A stretch of DNA of 64,000 nucleotides from Berberis thunbergii (taxonomy: Eukaryota > Streptophyta > Magnoliopsida > Ranunculales > Berberidaceae). Shown here one piece after another: positions 1 to 10,079 of the stretch. The stretch's first letter is position 1. Every line of letters begins with the position of its first letter. Position numbers and translations under genes: made by a program. The stretch is from positions 310,001 through 374,000 of the forward strand of contig QNQO01000606.1 in the NCBI GenBank assembly GCA_003290165.1, given 5' to 3'. The notes beneath the pieces were generated by a model. It was not told where the DNA came from. It did not search any database and saw only the letters and a program-made list of their open reading frames with translations.

Positions 1-153
1 TGTATTTCAACAAAAAGAGATATATGGGAGAATCCGAGGAAGGTACCTCGGAAGATAATTCAGGTACTGGGGTATGCTCCCAAGAAGTTGTATGAGAAAT
101 CTGCATCTTTTAATTTTGATGAGCGGCAGTCAACAACTGAAATTCCAAAATAG
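1..153 (+). CDS. possible last exon of a gene entering from the left edge
   Basis: Frame 1 is open from the window edge for 50 codons and ends in TAG at 151-153. The peptide is charged and has ordinary protein-like composition, including DIWENPRKVPRKIIQVLGYA followed by KKLYEKSASFNFDERQS. I do not recognise a family. It could be the C-terminal exon of a plus-strand gene whose body lies left of the window, or a chance open frame. The sequence after the stop is AT-rich, as a 3' UTR would be. The upstream sequence would settle it. Confidence 0.3.
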   Translation, partial: CISTKRDIWENPRKVPRKIIQVLGYAPKKLYEKSASFNFDERQSTTEIPK

Positions 154-465
154 TCACTTCAAGGAAATCCAATATCTTTCAAAAGTCAGTTTCTCATCAA
201 GAGAATGATTTAAAATTATGCACATAATTTTCCATTTAAAAGGAGAATACAAATCCATTAAAAGGACGTGATTAGAATGTTCTTTATATATATATATATA
301 TATATTAGAACAATTCCTTGAATATTATTTCTATCCCAAGATTATTGAAATGAAGGAATTCAAGCAGAACTTGGGAGCAAAAACTTTGGGTATCTAATTT
401 AAATTTCTATCATATCATACTACTTATTGCACTAACCATGTACCCGAATTCAATAGATTTTATTC
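154..465. other. AT-rich intergenic stretch with a (TA)n microsatellite
   Basis: A (TA)n run lies at about 285-306. No gene, RNA or transposon end was recognised in the rest. Confidence 0.6.
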
Positions 466-642
466 TCAGTGCGCCAAGATGGTGCAAGAAGCGATTACCG
501 GATATGTTATTTTTTCCCATTTCGTTGTCTCATAGCCATCATCGGGATTGGTAGAGGAAGAAAAGCTCCTCTTGGATGGAGCAACAATCCTTCTACTTCT
601 GCGAAGAGTAGATTTCAAACCAGATCTCGCCATTTTCTTCAT
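466..642 (-). pseudogene. cytochrome c oxidase subunit 6a (COX6a) N-terminal fragment
   Basis: COX6a is a small nuclear-encoded inner-membrane subunit of mitochondrial complex IV. Read on the minus strand from the ATG at 642-640, the frame gives MKKMARSGLKSTLRR, an arginine-rich and serine-rich presequence with SKRSFSSS, then DDGYETTKWEKITYPVIASC. This matches the conserved plant COX6a stretch D-D-x-Y-E-x-x-K-W-E-K-I-T-Y and the start of its single membrane segment. The frame stops four residues later (TILAH, stop), and the usual remainder (VYxLSKGHHHH..., PxxHIRNKEFPWG) is not found on the minus strand down to position 1. A longer in-frame start at 681 (MGEDVKEG...) adds 13 residues absent from the family. 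The fragment covers roughly half of the family's ~100 residues and is best read as a broken or captured piece. Confidence 0.72.
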
Positions 643-1317
643 CGTCCTCCATTCTAATCCCTCTTTCACATCTTCTCCCACTTCTCTAACTAAAAACCTA
701 ATAGATTAGATAAATCAAATCGTTTCTCTAACTCTGATTTCAAGAAACCTTGCGAGAAATGTATCAGAACAACAACAAATCAACAAAACTAAACATGATT
801 GGAAGAAAATGTAAGAAATCTGAGATGAATTCACAAATAAGAATAATAAATAAATCGTAAGCGAGATGAAAACGAAGAGATTCTTGGACGAAATTGATGA
901 AACAAATTTAGAAGGAGAAGAAGTTGTGAGTTTTACATGGAATCTGCGTGAGAGCTGCATATTTCTTCGTGCATTGCTTCTCGCATGGAATCGAAATAGC
1001 AAACGGCGAAGATAATAAGGGGAAGAGCTTTGCTCGGGTCATTTTTGCAAGGTTTCACAAAAATGAGTGACAGATAGAGAAAATGAGAAGAGGGTATGGA
1101 ATTTGAGGGGAGGAGCTTCGTTCAGTCTTCCCCAACCCCTTCTCTCACCCTTGTCCCTCTTATCCGCTTCTCCACTTTTCTTTTGCACGTTTTGTTTAAA
1201 AACTAATCCAACCGGGTTCTTTGTCTACCATCGCTTTGTGTTTAAGACGTGCCATCTATGGAACTCGTTATTTCATACAAAATTCATATAACGACATGGT
1301 TCATGACATGCATTATA
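643..1317. other. upstream flank of the COX6a fragment; no gene recognised
   Basis: On the minus strand this lies 5' of the COX6a fragment and holds short frames without recognisable products, for example MLFRFHARSNARRN at 1002-715. Parts could be the former 5' UTR and promoter, but nothing proves it. Confidence 0.35.
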
Positions 1318-1929
1318 GGGGTATTCAATTATGAATTTTAATAGATTGTGAAAAAATAATAATAGGAAGAGAATGAGAAGAAGAAGAATAATAATAATAA
1401 TAATAATAATAAAAATAATAATAAAGAACAAGAACAAAAGAAAAGAAGAAGTGCGGGTGATGGTGCAGCCAACAGTGGTGAGCATGGTGGTGTGGATGAA
1501 AGTTGTGGGGCGAGGTGCTGCTGCTCTTGTGAAGAGGGAAGAGAAGGGAAGGTGGTGGTGTCTTTGAGCAGATCACAAAAAAAAATGGAATGGTGGCGTT
1601 CTTTAGCGAAAATGGTGATGTTATTTAACAATAACTAATATAAATCCGTTGCAATATGAGGGGGGAGGTTGGATTTGGAATAACTCTTGTTATATATATT
1701 TTTCACTCACAAATCCTTCAAAATTCACAACTTTAACAAATTCATTAAAATCCACTACTTTTTGAATACCCCCTAATTTTAATGGATTATAAAACAATCA
1801 TTTAAAATCTGTATTTGAATACTCCTAGATTTACATGTATTGTTTTAAATCCTTAATTGAATATCCCAATATTTTAATGGATTTTAAAATCTTCTACAGT
1901 ATATTAAAATCCATAATTGAATACCCCCC
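1318..1929. mobile_element. 612-bp MITE with ~26-bp terminal inverted repeats
   Basis: The left end starts GGGGTATTCAATTATGAATT at 1318. The right end, 1902-1929, is its inverted counterpart (TATTAAAATCCATAATTGAA, then TACCCC), with about one mismatch over 26 bp. Internal copies of the same TTGAATACCCC motif near 1755 and 1857 suggest subterminal repeats. There is no transposase frame. I could not find a clean target-site duplication, so the superfamily is undecided. The interior holds purine-rich triplet repeats. Confidence 0.6.
1384..1424. repeat. AAT/AAG triplet microsatellite inside the MITE
   Basis: A run of AAG then AAT triplets gives long poly-Ile and poly-Asn shadow frames. It is simple sequence, not coding. 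Confidence 0.85.
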
Positions 1930-2450
1930 GTAAGTCTTAAAACAATTTACAATGATGTGCATATTAGGCAAATCATAAGTCCAAGTCATTAAAACCTATA
2001 TTTGTTGTAGTGTTGGCATGTTAGACTCTTTCAAGCTACCAATTTTCGTTTGTGTCTTCCTTCATAGTCTCCCCAAAAAAATTCTAAAATGATAGTCTGG
2101 ATGGTTTCCACTACTTTTATAAGCACACAGGTTGTTGTCAAAGTAAAACTCAACATAGAACATAAATGGTGCCTAATTAAAACCAATATGCCCCCAGGAG
2201 ATAATAAATGAGCCAACTACCCTTGCACCTTTTTTTTCGAATCTTATCAACAAATTCATCAAAAAAGACAATATGACAATGACCCCAGTAAATGGTCACC
2301 CCCAAGTAGTGCATAGCCTTTAATAACAAGTATATAATAACATTTCCATGCAAATGCTAACACAAATTTCATACAAAGGGACAATGACATTCATTGTGCT
2401 TTGTGAATTAGAAATGTAATTAACGTAAGGGCCAAGCGCAACATGATCTC

Positions 2451-2482
<32 letters not shown>

Positions 2483-2501
2483 TCCCTTCTCTTTCTTTTT
2501 A
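1930..2501. other. AT-rich spacer with an (ATT)n microsatellite
   Basis: An (ATT)n run lies at 2451-2481. A TTGTTGTAGTG string ending at 2012 resembles a CACTA right end but has no partner. No gene is seen. Confidence 0.5.
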
Positions 2502-4483
2502 GGGTTATTTACCTTTTGGCACCCATTAATTCTTGAAATCTAGTCAGACTCCCAATTTAAGTTTTAATTCAAGGTTTTTGACTAATGGAAAAAAATTTAA
2601 TGTCAAAATTGACATCTTCTACTTCTCCAACCTTCCCATCCCATTCTCATCATTGATTCCCCACCACCGTCCCCCTCCCTTCTTCCCCAACTATCTCTCC
2701 TCATTCTCGTCCTTCATCTCTACTGTGAACATGTGACTCATCATCTCCAATGAGACTCCTCCTCTATTTATCTCTACCACAATATCAAGATCCGAGCTGC
2801 GAACAAATCTGCTCAATTCAGTTTTTGATCAATTTCTTGTTTCTACTTGCTTAATTTGCTCCAAGTTTGCAATCTTGAAACTCTATGTTAGGATCTTAGG
2901 TCATGTAATTAACTTTCCCCTCCTGGACAGCTTGGGCTTTTAGGAGAATTGGTTAGTTCATGACATTTGGTATCAGAGCCAATCCCCACATTCCAAGGTT
3001 CAATTTTTGGCAAGGGCGACCTACAGGCTTATTATAATAATTTAGCATTATCTATGAGCATAATGCTAAATTGTTGAATACTGGTAGGTGGGTGAAGCTA
3101 CCAAAAGGGAAAAGGCTACTTTAGAAGCGTGGTGGAATGTTAGGATCTCAGGTCATGTAATTAACCTTCCCCTCCTGTACAGCTTGGCCTTTTGAGATAA
3201 TTGGTTGGTTCATGACAATTAATATTAGAGCCAAACCCCCCACATCCAAGGTTCGCTCGGGTTTTTGGGAAAATTGGTTGGTTCATGACAATTGGTATCA
3301 AAGCCAACCCCTCTCCACATCCAATGTTCGATTCCCGGCAAGGGCGACCTATAGGCTTGATTAAAATAATTTAGCATTATATATGGACATAATGTTAAAT
3401 TGTTGAATACTGGTAGGTGAGTGAATCTACCAAAAGGGATAATGTTACCATCGGGTCAGTGTCGATAAAGTAGGCTGACGGAGACGTCGGCTTTGGAAGC
3501 GTGGTGGAATATTAGGATCTTAGGTCATGTAATTAACCTTCTTCTCCTGGTCATGTAATTGGCTTTGGTTCACACTTGGTTCATCTCCTTATAGTTCAGA
3601 TTTATATCATTTTACTTTTGATTTTGATCAATCATGAATGCTAGGTTTTACTGTAGGTATCCAATTGATTTATAAACTTATAATTGAAATCTAGATGGAG
3701 GTTTTTTAATAATTTAGTCACCCAACATCTCATACAAACCTAAAGAATAGAAAGGTATTAGTTCGAATTGTCAAATTTTTCTTGATTTGGGTTTTGATGT
3801 TTGGAGAAATGATTGAAATTTTTTTTTTGAAAAGGCTATGATTGGTGGGAGGAAGAAGTGGGATAAAAGATTTAAGCAAAACAAATAGGAACCAATGTAG
3901 GATTTCTTGAAAAATCTGAAAATGTGATGTTATTAGGAATCAATGTAGCATTTTTTCAAATTTTGGAAGTGTGATGTTTTTATAATCTGGTTAAATATGG
4001 AATCTCTTGATTGTGTATCTCATCTGCACCTGTTGTTTCAACTGAATATAAAAAAGTAACATCACGTTACTAAAGCTAGCACCCATGTTTTAAGCATTAT
4101 GAAGTAGCACCGCATCACCATCAAATTCAGGGTCATCGAGTTCAACATTTATTACAACAGTGTCAGGTTCAAAGGTAACACCAACGAGTAGCGATGGAGC
4201 AAAGTTGAAATTGATTAAAAATGGGGTAGCGGAAAGAAAGGATAGTTGGGGAAGAAGGGGGGAGGACGGTGTTGGTGGGGAATTAATTAGGAAAGAGATA
4301 TGAGAGGGTTGGTGAAGAAAATGAGGGCAATTTTGATATTAGAGAATTTTGGATGTTTTTCGTCAGTTAAAGATCTTGACCTAACAGTCAAAACTCAAAA
4401 TAGGGGTCTCACTAGATTTCAAGAACTAATGAGAGTCATGGAGGAATACACAAGAACTAATGGAGCCAAAAGGTAAATAACTC
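2502..4483. mobile_element. Mutator-like (TIR-MULE-type) element, non-autonomous
   Basis: Left arm 2502-2715 and right arm 4225-4483 are inverted copies of each other over roughly 200 bp. The shared end is GRGTTATTTACCTTTTGG; next come a block ending TTCTTGAAATCTAGT and a pyrimidine block ending TTCTTCCCCAACTATC. The right arm has an extra ~30-bp direct duplication. The nine bases outside each end are TTCTTTTTA (2493-2501) and TTATTTTTA (4484-4492), matching 8 of 9, as expected of the 9-bp Mutator target duplication. The flank is AT-rich, so some chance agreement is possible. No transposase is encoded. A tiny LTR retroelement lies inside. Confidence 0.62.
2886..3556 (+). mobile_element. SMART/TRIM miniature LTR retroelement with 80-bp LTRs, tandem array
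   Basis: LTR 1 (2886-2965) and LTR 2 (3138-3217) are 80-bp copies running TGTTAGGATC...TTCATGACA. Immediately after LTR 1 comes TGGTATCAGAGCC (2968-2980), the classic plant primer-binding site for initiator methionine tRNA. A 172-bp internal segment follows. A partial LTR 3' half ends at 3290 and is again followed by a primer site (TTGGTATCAAAGCC). A third partial LTR begins at 3510. The order is LTR, internal, LTR, broken internal, partial LTR, internal, LTR. There is no coding capacity; such elements move with proteins supplied in trans. The whole array sits inside the Mutator-like element. Confidence 0.72.
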
Positions 4484-5194
4484 TTATTTTTATTTATTTT
4501 CTGATAGAACGACCAAACCAGAGAGATCGACAAAGTGTTCTTCACTAGCTACGAAGACCAAACCAAATAATTGATCGAGAGGAATTGATAAGTCCTTGTT
4601 TTTTAGATTTCACGAGGAATGGTGGAACGCCGATTTGTCTCTCAATTGATCAGTCAAAGTCAAAAGAAGATTGTTCAATTACAAGATGCATGCGAGACGA
4701 AGAACCCTCTTGAAGGTCATAATTCTCGACGATAGTGTGTTAGTAATCTATCTCTTTCCCCCACTCTCAATCTTCAAATTTTACTTAACCGTTTGATTTC
4801 GAATTCTAGGGTTTATAGTTTTGATGATAGTTTGATCACTTGAGATTTTGTGCGATTTGCTCTAAAGTCGGTTCAAGAACCCTAGAAATTGTTCAACAAC
4901 ACTTTGACGAAGATTGAACTGAAAGCTCATTGGTTTTTTATGTGCTTCTGTGCTTTTTTTTTAATCAAAATGAGTCATTCTACGCTGCCTGGAAACCTGT
5001 GCCTAGATGGTCCTTCTACGCTGAGGTTGTTGACTTTCAAAGCTCCCAAACTTGTAGCCAAGAAGTAAACATAGTCAAACATTAAACATAAACTTGTAGC
5101 CAATAAAGGGCAGTTGCTTGAGAGCAACAGTTATTTTGCTTGCATTATTTTGTGAAAACGCTTGAATCATACTTGTGCAAAAGCGACTCTTTTT
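4484..5194. other. intergenic, nothing recognised
   Basis: AT-rich sequence with stops in all frames. No repeat pair or gene fragment was found by eye. Confidence 0.5.
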
Positions 5195-5392
5195 TCACTG
5201 AGACAGTGTACCTTGGATTCTACTGTTCATACTTGGATCTTCAGTGGGGACTTCCAAAATGACTTGAAGTGGTTCCAAGAAGTCCACAGTGTCTCTCATT
5301 ATCGGCCTTGCTTTCGGATTATGGTTTAGACAATGGTAAGCAAGCATAACTGCCTTGTGAACACCTTTAATTGGCTTGATCCTAAGTGTCTA
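5195..5392 (-). pseudogene. receptor-like cytoplasmic kinase (RLCK-VII/RIPK-type) C-terminal fragment
   Basis: The minus strand reads IKPIKGVHKAVMLAYHCLNH, then NPKARPIMRDTVDFLEPLQ, then about 20 more residues to a TGA at 5197-5195. This is the conserved end of subdomain XI in plant RLCK-VII kinases (K-G-V-Q-K-A-A-x-L-A-x-x-C-L-x-x-x-P-K-x-R-P-x-M-x-x-V-V-x-x-L-E-x-L), with the invariant Arg of the xRP motif present. Upstream, the frame meets a stop after about five residues (TAG before TLRIK). The catalytic parts of the kinase were not found on the minus strand up to 8.5 kb. It is a lone terminal exon fragment. Confidence 0.65.
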
Positions 5393-6782
5393 AGCCAACT
5401 CAAATGAGTTGATGAATAAAAATTAAAATCCTAGTAGTGTTGCTCTTGAGTTGAATGTACCAATTAATTTTACAGATCAATCAGTTTGTCTTTCAAACAT
5501 CCCCTCTTATGAGTTGTATGTTTCGTGAGATGGTAAATATGTATTGCAAGGAATTTAAGTAATAAATCCTGAACTCGACTACTTCTGTTATGCTAGTGCG
5601 TACTACCTCCAATAATCTTGTGGATTCATCTTAATATTGATGATTATTTCACATTTAGCCAGAATGATTAGGAGCATCCCATTATGCATCTGTGAACTTC
5701 AATTGGAACGCCCTCCCTACAAACTCTTTTGATTAACAAAAAGAAATTGTCCAACAACCTCTTCATGCCACGTCATACAAACCGTACCATCCAGACACAA
5801 AACATGCATGTAAGTCCAGGCACTGTAGAATTTTCGATTCAAAATTGAGAGGACATTCAATTCAGCCGAAATATGATTTGGAATGATTCGATCTCCTATT
5901 ATCTGATTCGGTAATTTTACTATCTCGATGGAAAATTATTGTTTTAACATGATTTTGATATTCAGTTGACCCATTTTTGTTTCCATGGTTTACCTTCATT
6001 TCACAATGCTATGCATGTTTGAATGTACCGGTACAAGTTGATGAATTGCACTTTAGAGACATTAATGTTATGCTCTGTGTATGTATGATGAATTTTCCAA
6101 GTGAAATATTTTAGACATTAAGAGGTCACTATGTAAGTGTTCATACTTTCTTTCAGTTGCCACTCTTATTGCAGCTTGTTGGAATATTAAGGACCATGAT
6201 GCATTGCTTAAACTGCAACTGATTTTGTTATGGAGCATATAGTATACATTACCATTGCACAATGCTAGGTGTTGTCTGAAATGAAAAAAAATATGATTGA
6301 TTATAATTATAAGCTATCTTGTGCCTGCTGAATTCAATTTAGAAACCCCATTAGAATGTGTTGGTGTATAGCTGACATAGGGATACCTCCAAGCTATTTG
6401 TCATGTAAAATTTTCGAAAATGGTGTATCCATGATAAGTTACCATGGCCCATCAAGGGGATATCAGCTTCAATACCTTTTGCAAGGTTTTTGTCATCCCA
6501 AAAAAAGGGACTAATAATTCCAATTCACCTGAGATGAAGTATTAGAGAGTTGCACAATACGGTGACATTAGTATAGTGTACTCGGAGAAGCTTTACAAAC
6601 CATCTTATATGCATTAAAAATAATCAAACAAATAGAGTGATAGTAGAGTAAAATGACTATTGCTGCTATACACTCCCCTTTCATTGGGCAAAATACACAA
6701 TTAGAAAAATGCAATTATAACTGAAATTGTGAACGCAGATGAAACTTATATATTCAATGCTTAGTAAGATGTTAAAAAATAA
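5393..6782. other. intergenic, nothing recognised
   Basis: About 1.4 kb of AT-rich DNA with only short frames, such as one at 6068-6262 (-), and no recognisable domain. Confidence 0.5.
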
Positions 6783-7241
6783 ATGGAATTTATTGATTCA
6801 ATAACAATGAGGTATACAGTGCATACCTTCCAACTACAACGTGTTCCTTTAACTTTCTATGAAAAACAAAAGAAAAATTCTATAGAGTTTGGTCCGGAAG
6901 CATTGATTTGTGTCTGGAAGGATGGTCCGCATATGATCGGACCAACTCTACCCCTTTCCAACTTCTCCAAACCCATGAAGAGAAAGGAAGAGTGGTCCGA
7001 TCACGTGTGGATCACTGGCTTAGTCACAAATCAGTGCTTTCGAACTAGGCTCCGTAGAAGCTATGAAAACAAAAGACATGATGATGTTCCTAGGAGAGGC
7101 CATATCTTCATGGAAGAAAAATGGACAATTGACAAGGGAAAGATCTTATTAAGGCGTCGAGATGTTGCCCATAGGCATTTAGGTCCTCCATACAAAACAG
7201 ACAAACACAAGAGGCAACTATCAAACAAAGTAGCAAACTAA
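6783..7241 (+). CDS. 152-codon open frame, function unknown
   Basis: An uninterrupted ATG-to-stop frame of 152 codons, long for this AT-rich surrounding. The product is basic (many Lys and Arg, for example KKNSIEF, RTRLRRSYENKR, LLRRRD), has no signal peptide or membrane segment, and matches no family I know. The middle of the frame contains an inverted repeat built on TGGTCCG/CGGACCA. That favours repeat-derived sequence over a real gene. No upstream promoter or splice context supports expression. Confidence 0.2.
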   Translation: MEFIDSITMRYTVHTFQLQRVPLTFYEKQKKNSIEFGPEALICVWKDGPHMIGPTLPLSNFSKPMKRKEEWSDHVWITGLVTNQCFRTRLRRSYENKRHDDVPRRGHIFMEEKWTIDKGKILLRRRDVAHRHLGPPYKTDKHKRQLSNKVAN

Positions 7242-8527
7242 GAAATGCTAGTTAAAAAAGCCATCAATTAAGTTTCCAACTGACTTTGACTTGGAATAAG
7301 TTTTGACCAATGAATCACTCAGAAATCGAAAGGGGGTTGCAGAGCAGAACCTGCAGCATAGTTTCGAAATGCCACAAAATAGTAAGGGGAAACCATGGTA
7401 CAAAAACCATGAAAATGTTTAAGGGCAAATGTAGCCGCAATGTAATCAAATCAAAATGGTAAAAGAATAAGATCACTCTTAATTTGTGGGTCATGGGGAG
7501 TAGCTGGAAGGAGGAAGTTGAAATGGTTCTTCCAATACGACGGATCAGGGGTTTCAGCTACTAGTTTTGTGCCCGGAGTTCCTCTGTACTTGTCTAACTT
7601 CCTTGGCATTGAGCGTGACTTGGTGAAGCTCATCCTAGTGTGCTTCCTCCCTCATTGCCATCACCGGATTGTGCTTGTCAATCCAACCAACAAAGCTCGC
7701 AATCCCTCATTGTTGCATCTAAAGTAGCCTCAGCTTCCTGCCTGGCAATCACTAGTGTCATGCTCCCCATGCAATGTTTGTACCTCAATCTACAAAACAA
7801 CCATGGCTTCATCATGTTCATCCAGTAGTACTCGGGCTTCCTCAAGCTCGACAAGCACATTCTCTAAATGTTCCCTCTCCAAGTCGAACTTGATTTTCCA
7901 ATAGTTGGCTTGCTCAACTAGACAATGGAGAAAAACAAAAAGTTGCAAAAAAACAATGCATTACCATTGAAGACTCGAAAAAAAGGAAACATAAAGCCAA
8001 AGTAAAAAGCATATCAGCCGGGATTGACGAATAGATGAAAATAGTCGGCTCTAGAGTCGGCTTCAACTGCCACCATGTCAAGAGGGAGCAAAATGGCACT
8101 CAAAAGGCCAATGTCGACCTCACATCCTGAAGGGCGCCTATCTACCAGGTAATGATGAGGAGTGAGGCTACGGAACCAGGTTTTGCAATTAGGATGATGT
8201 GGCATCGTTAGAGAGGTTTTTTACAACCTCGAGATACACATAAACTTTTTGGGGATTTCATCATTCTTTCAAGATTACGCCACGTCACACTTGTTGAAAA
8301 AACTTGGTTTCCTAGCATTTTTGAATGATGAGAAATAAAACATAAAACCTCCCACGCGACACAACTTACGAGAGTGGATATGGGGATTGAGAAAATTAAT
8401 TAGAGGGAGACATGTGTCAAGAAGGCTTTTAAATGAGACTAAGAGTTTAGCCGAGGTCTTCATTGGCCACATCAACCACGGCTAGAAGATATAGCCGAAG
8501 GGGCGATGGTTGCACCATAATTTCTTA
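7242..8527 (-). pseudogene. probable antisense-ORF-type coiled-coil gene fragment
   Basis: On the minus strand, about 7930-7640 reads LVEQANYWKIKFDLEREHLE, then NVLVELEEARVLLDEHDEAM, a heptad-rich coiled coil. The frame is then broken by stops. Further upstream (about 8205-8014) another minus-strand stretch reads protein-like (RRPSGCEVDIGLLSAILL). Its position beside the LTR at 8528, its minus orientation and the coiled coil resemble the antisense gene of the gypsy elements at 24868 and 54835. The sequence similarity is too weak to prove a common origin. The rest of the stretch shows nothing else. Confidence 0.3.
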
Positions 8528-9131
8528 TGAGACATCAAACAGTCACTCAATCGCAATCGTACACGTGGGACGGATTAATCCTAGCATGTAAAATGCTTCA
8601 GTGCACTCCTAAGCGGACTTATGCGCAAGACTATTGTTCAGCCTGTGAGTCAGCGCCTAGGCCTAAGACACTCCAGCCCCAGAGGCACAATTCTTAGGGC
8701 TTGGCCCAAGACAATAGGATCGAACAGTAGATCTCAGAGCTGTCAGAGGCCCAAGATCCACTCGCACGAAATCATCTTTAACACAACCAAGCATTGGGTC
8801 CTAAACAAAACCAAGTGTTGAAGAACTCATCCATGCACAGGTAAAATCTTATGAGAGATCTCTTCCGTCCATCACACCCTCGATCGTAGACACAGTTGGG
8901 GAGGGAAGGCTCACTATAAGAATTGGTGAAATGAGGAAGAAAGGTATACATAAATATATGTAAGTATACACACTACAATTTTACATTCAATCTTCACTAT
9001 TTCTCAAACCGGTATCTGACTTAAGCATCTGAATGTTTTAGGCCATCACAACAGTGGTTTTGGGCTTAACCACTACTCATTTTGCAAATTAGATATCATC
9101 GAGATTGGTGAGGACAAATTTGAAAGCATCA
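8528..9131 (+). repeat. 5' LTR of element A
   Basis: The LTR begins TGAGACATCAAACAGTCACT (a decayed TGATGAGACATC) and ends GCATCA. It is about 604 bp and matches the 3' LTR at 15556 over the first ~350 bp. It holds a CACGTG G-box at 8562-8567, a TATA-like CTATAAG at 8914-8920, and the pre-primer segment CTGACTTAAGCATCTGAATG seen in related forms in the other LTRs here. Confidence 0.8.
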
Positions 9132-9152
9132 ATTTGGCACCGTCCGTGGGAA
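9132..9152 (+). other. primer-binding-site region of element A
   Basis: The motif ATTTGGCACCGTCCGTGGG follows directly after the LTR end CATCA. Elements B (17827, GTTTGGCGCCATCCATGGGG) and C (43256, GTTTGGCGTCGTCCGTGGG) have the same string at the same place, so it is the likely minus-strand primer site. I did not assign the tRNA. Confidence 0.6.
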
Positions 9153-9220
9153 AGACAACAATAAGTTTTTCTTGAGACGAACATACAAAGTTCTCTCTAT
9201 ACTAAGCAAAGCATTGAGAA

Positions 9221-9364
9221 ATGGTCACAAACACTAGATCTCGAGCCGAGCCAAATGAAGCTCTGGCCGATGAAGCCCAACCACCGAGCCGAATCGATCC
9301 GATCGAGGAGGCTGACGGCCACACAGCCCGGCCAGAAAGGCAACCACAACTACCTCTAACATGA
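9221..9364 (+). pseudogene. gag N-terminal remnant, element A
   Basis: ATG at 9221 opens 47 codons (MVTNTRSRAEPNEALADEAQ...) to TGA at 9362. It lies about 90 bp after the primer site, where gag starts in element C. The rest of gag, including the capsid-like and zinc-knuckle parts, is deleted, and by about 9590 the sequence is already protease. Confidence 0.55.
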
Positions 9365-9584
9365 GTCTGATCCTACTCCACCTAGACCATTTAATGGGGG
9401 TTGTGGAAAGAATGACTCAAGAATGACAACAGTAATCTGAGGCCAACCGAGATTTGGAAGGACATCAGATCCAAGATAAAGCCTGGGAGGGGAGGGGAGA
9501 AAGTCCTCGTACTTAATGTTCACAAAACGGGACATGAAGGGTGTCTGCTTCCCACACAACGATGCCATAGTCATCTTAGTAGAT

Positions 9585-9960
9585 ATAGAAAACTAGGAAG
9601 TGAAAATATCATTGGTGGACACAAGCAGCGCCCTGCCAACGTACTTTCCTAAACACGTCCCTAAAAATGAAACTGAGGAAGGAAAGCTAACACCTTCAAA
9701 TCAGGCCATGTTTGGCTTCAACGGAGAAAGTTGTTACCCGATCGATAAAATCACACTATCGGTAGTCGTAGGGTAGTCAAACTTGCAGAGGGTCTTGATG
9801 ACGGAGTGTTGGTCATAGATGCCCACTCCGAGTATAATGTAATCTTGGACCGATCTTGGTTCCACCACATGGAAGGCATCATCTCAACCCAGCATCAGTG
9901 CCTCAAGTACCCCTTAGACGGTGAGATAGGGACAATCAAAGGAGACTAGACTATCGCTCT
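9585..9960 (+). pseudogene. retroviral-type aspartic protease, element A
   Basis: The active-site region reads LVDTSSALPTYF (9612-), where the family has DTGSS, so the catalytic-loop Gly is replaced by Ser. Downstream follows FGFNGES-CYPI, then VIDAHSEYNVILDRSWFHHM and STQHQCLKYP, matching the Y-N-x-I-L-G-R-x-W-L block conserved after gypsy proteases. Stops and frame changes break the frame. Confidence 0.7.
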
Positions 9961-10079
9961 AGAATGTCACTACACCTCATTCAGGAAGTCGGATAGGGAA
10001 CACAGTGACCGGATCTGAACGAGGAAACCCCGAATTCTAATAGAGAGGACCCACCTTTACCTTTGGACCTCGAACCTTT

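Noticed and set aside
1067..1291. 74-codon frame
   Set aside because: Low-complexity Ser/Leu/Phe composition and no domain; a shadow of pyrimidine-rich DNA.
1325..1631. overlapping minus-strand frames rich in Tyr, Phe, Leu and Ser
   Set aside because: Products of the AAT/AAG microsatellite inside the MITE.
2000..2012. TTGTTGTAGTG, a possible CACTA right terminus
   Set aside because: A single short match with no subterminal repeats and no left partner nearby; chance is likely.
3320..3345. tRNA-like T-arm sequence GTTCGATTCCCGG
   Set aside because: It lies in the internal part of the miniature retroelement, and no acceptor stem, D-arm or anticodon arm can be built around it.
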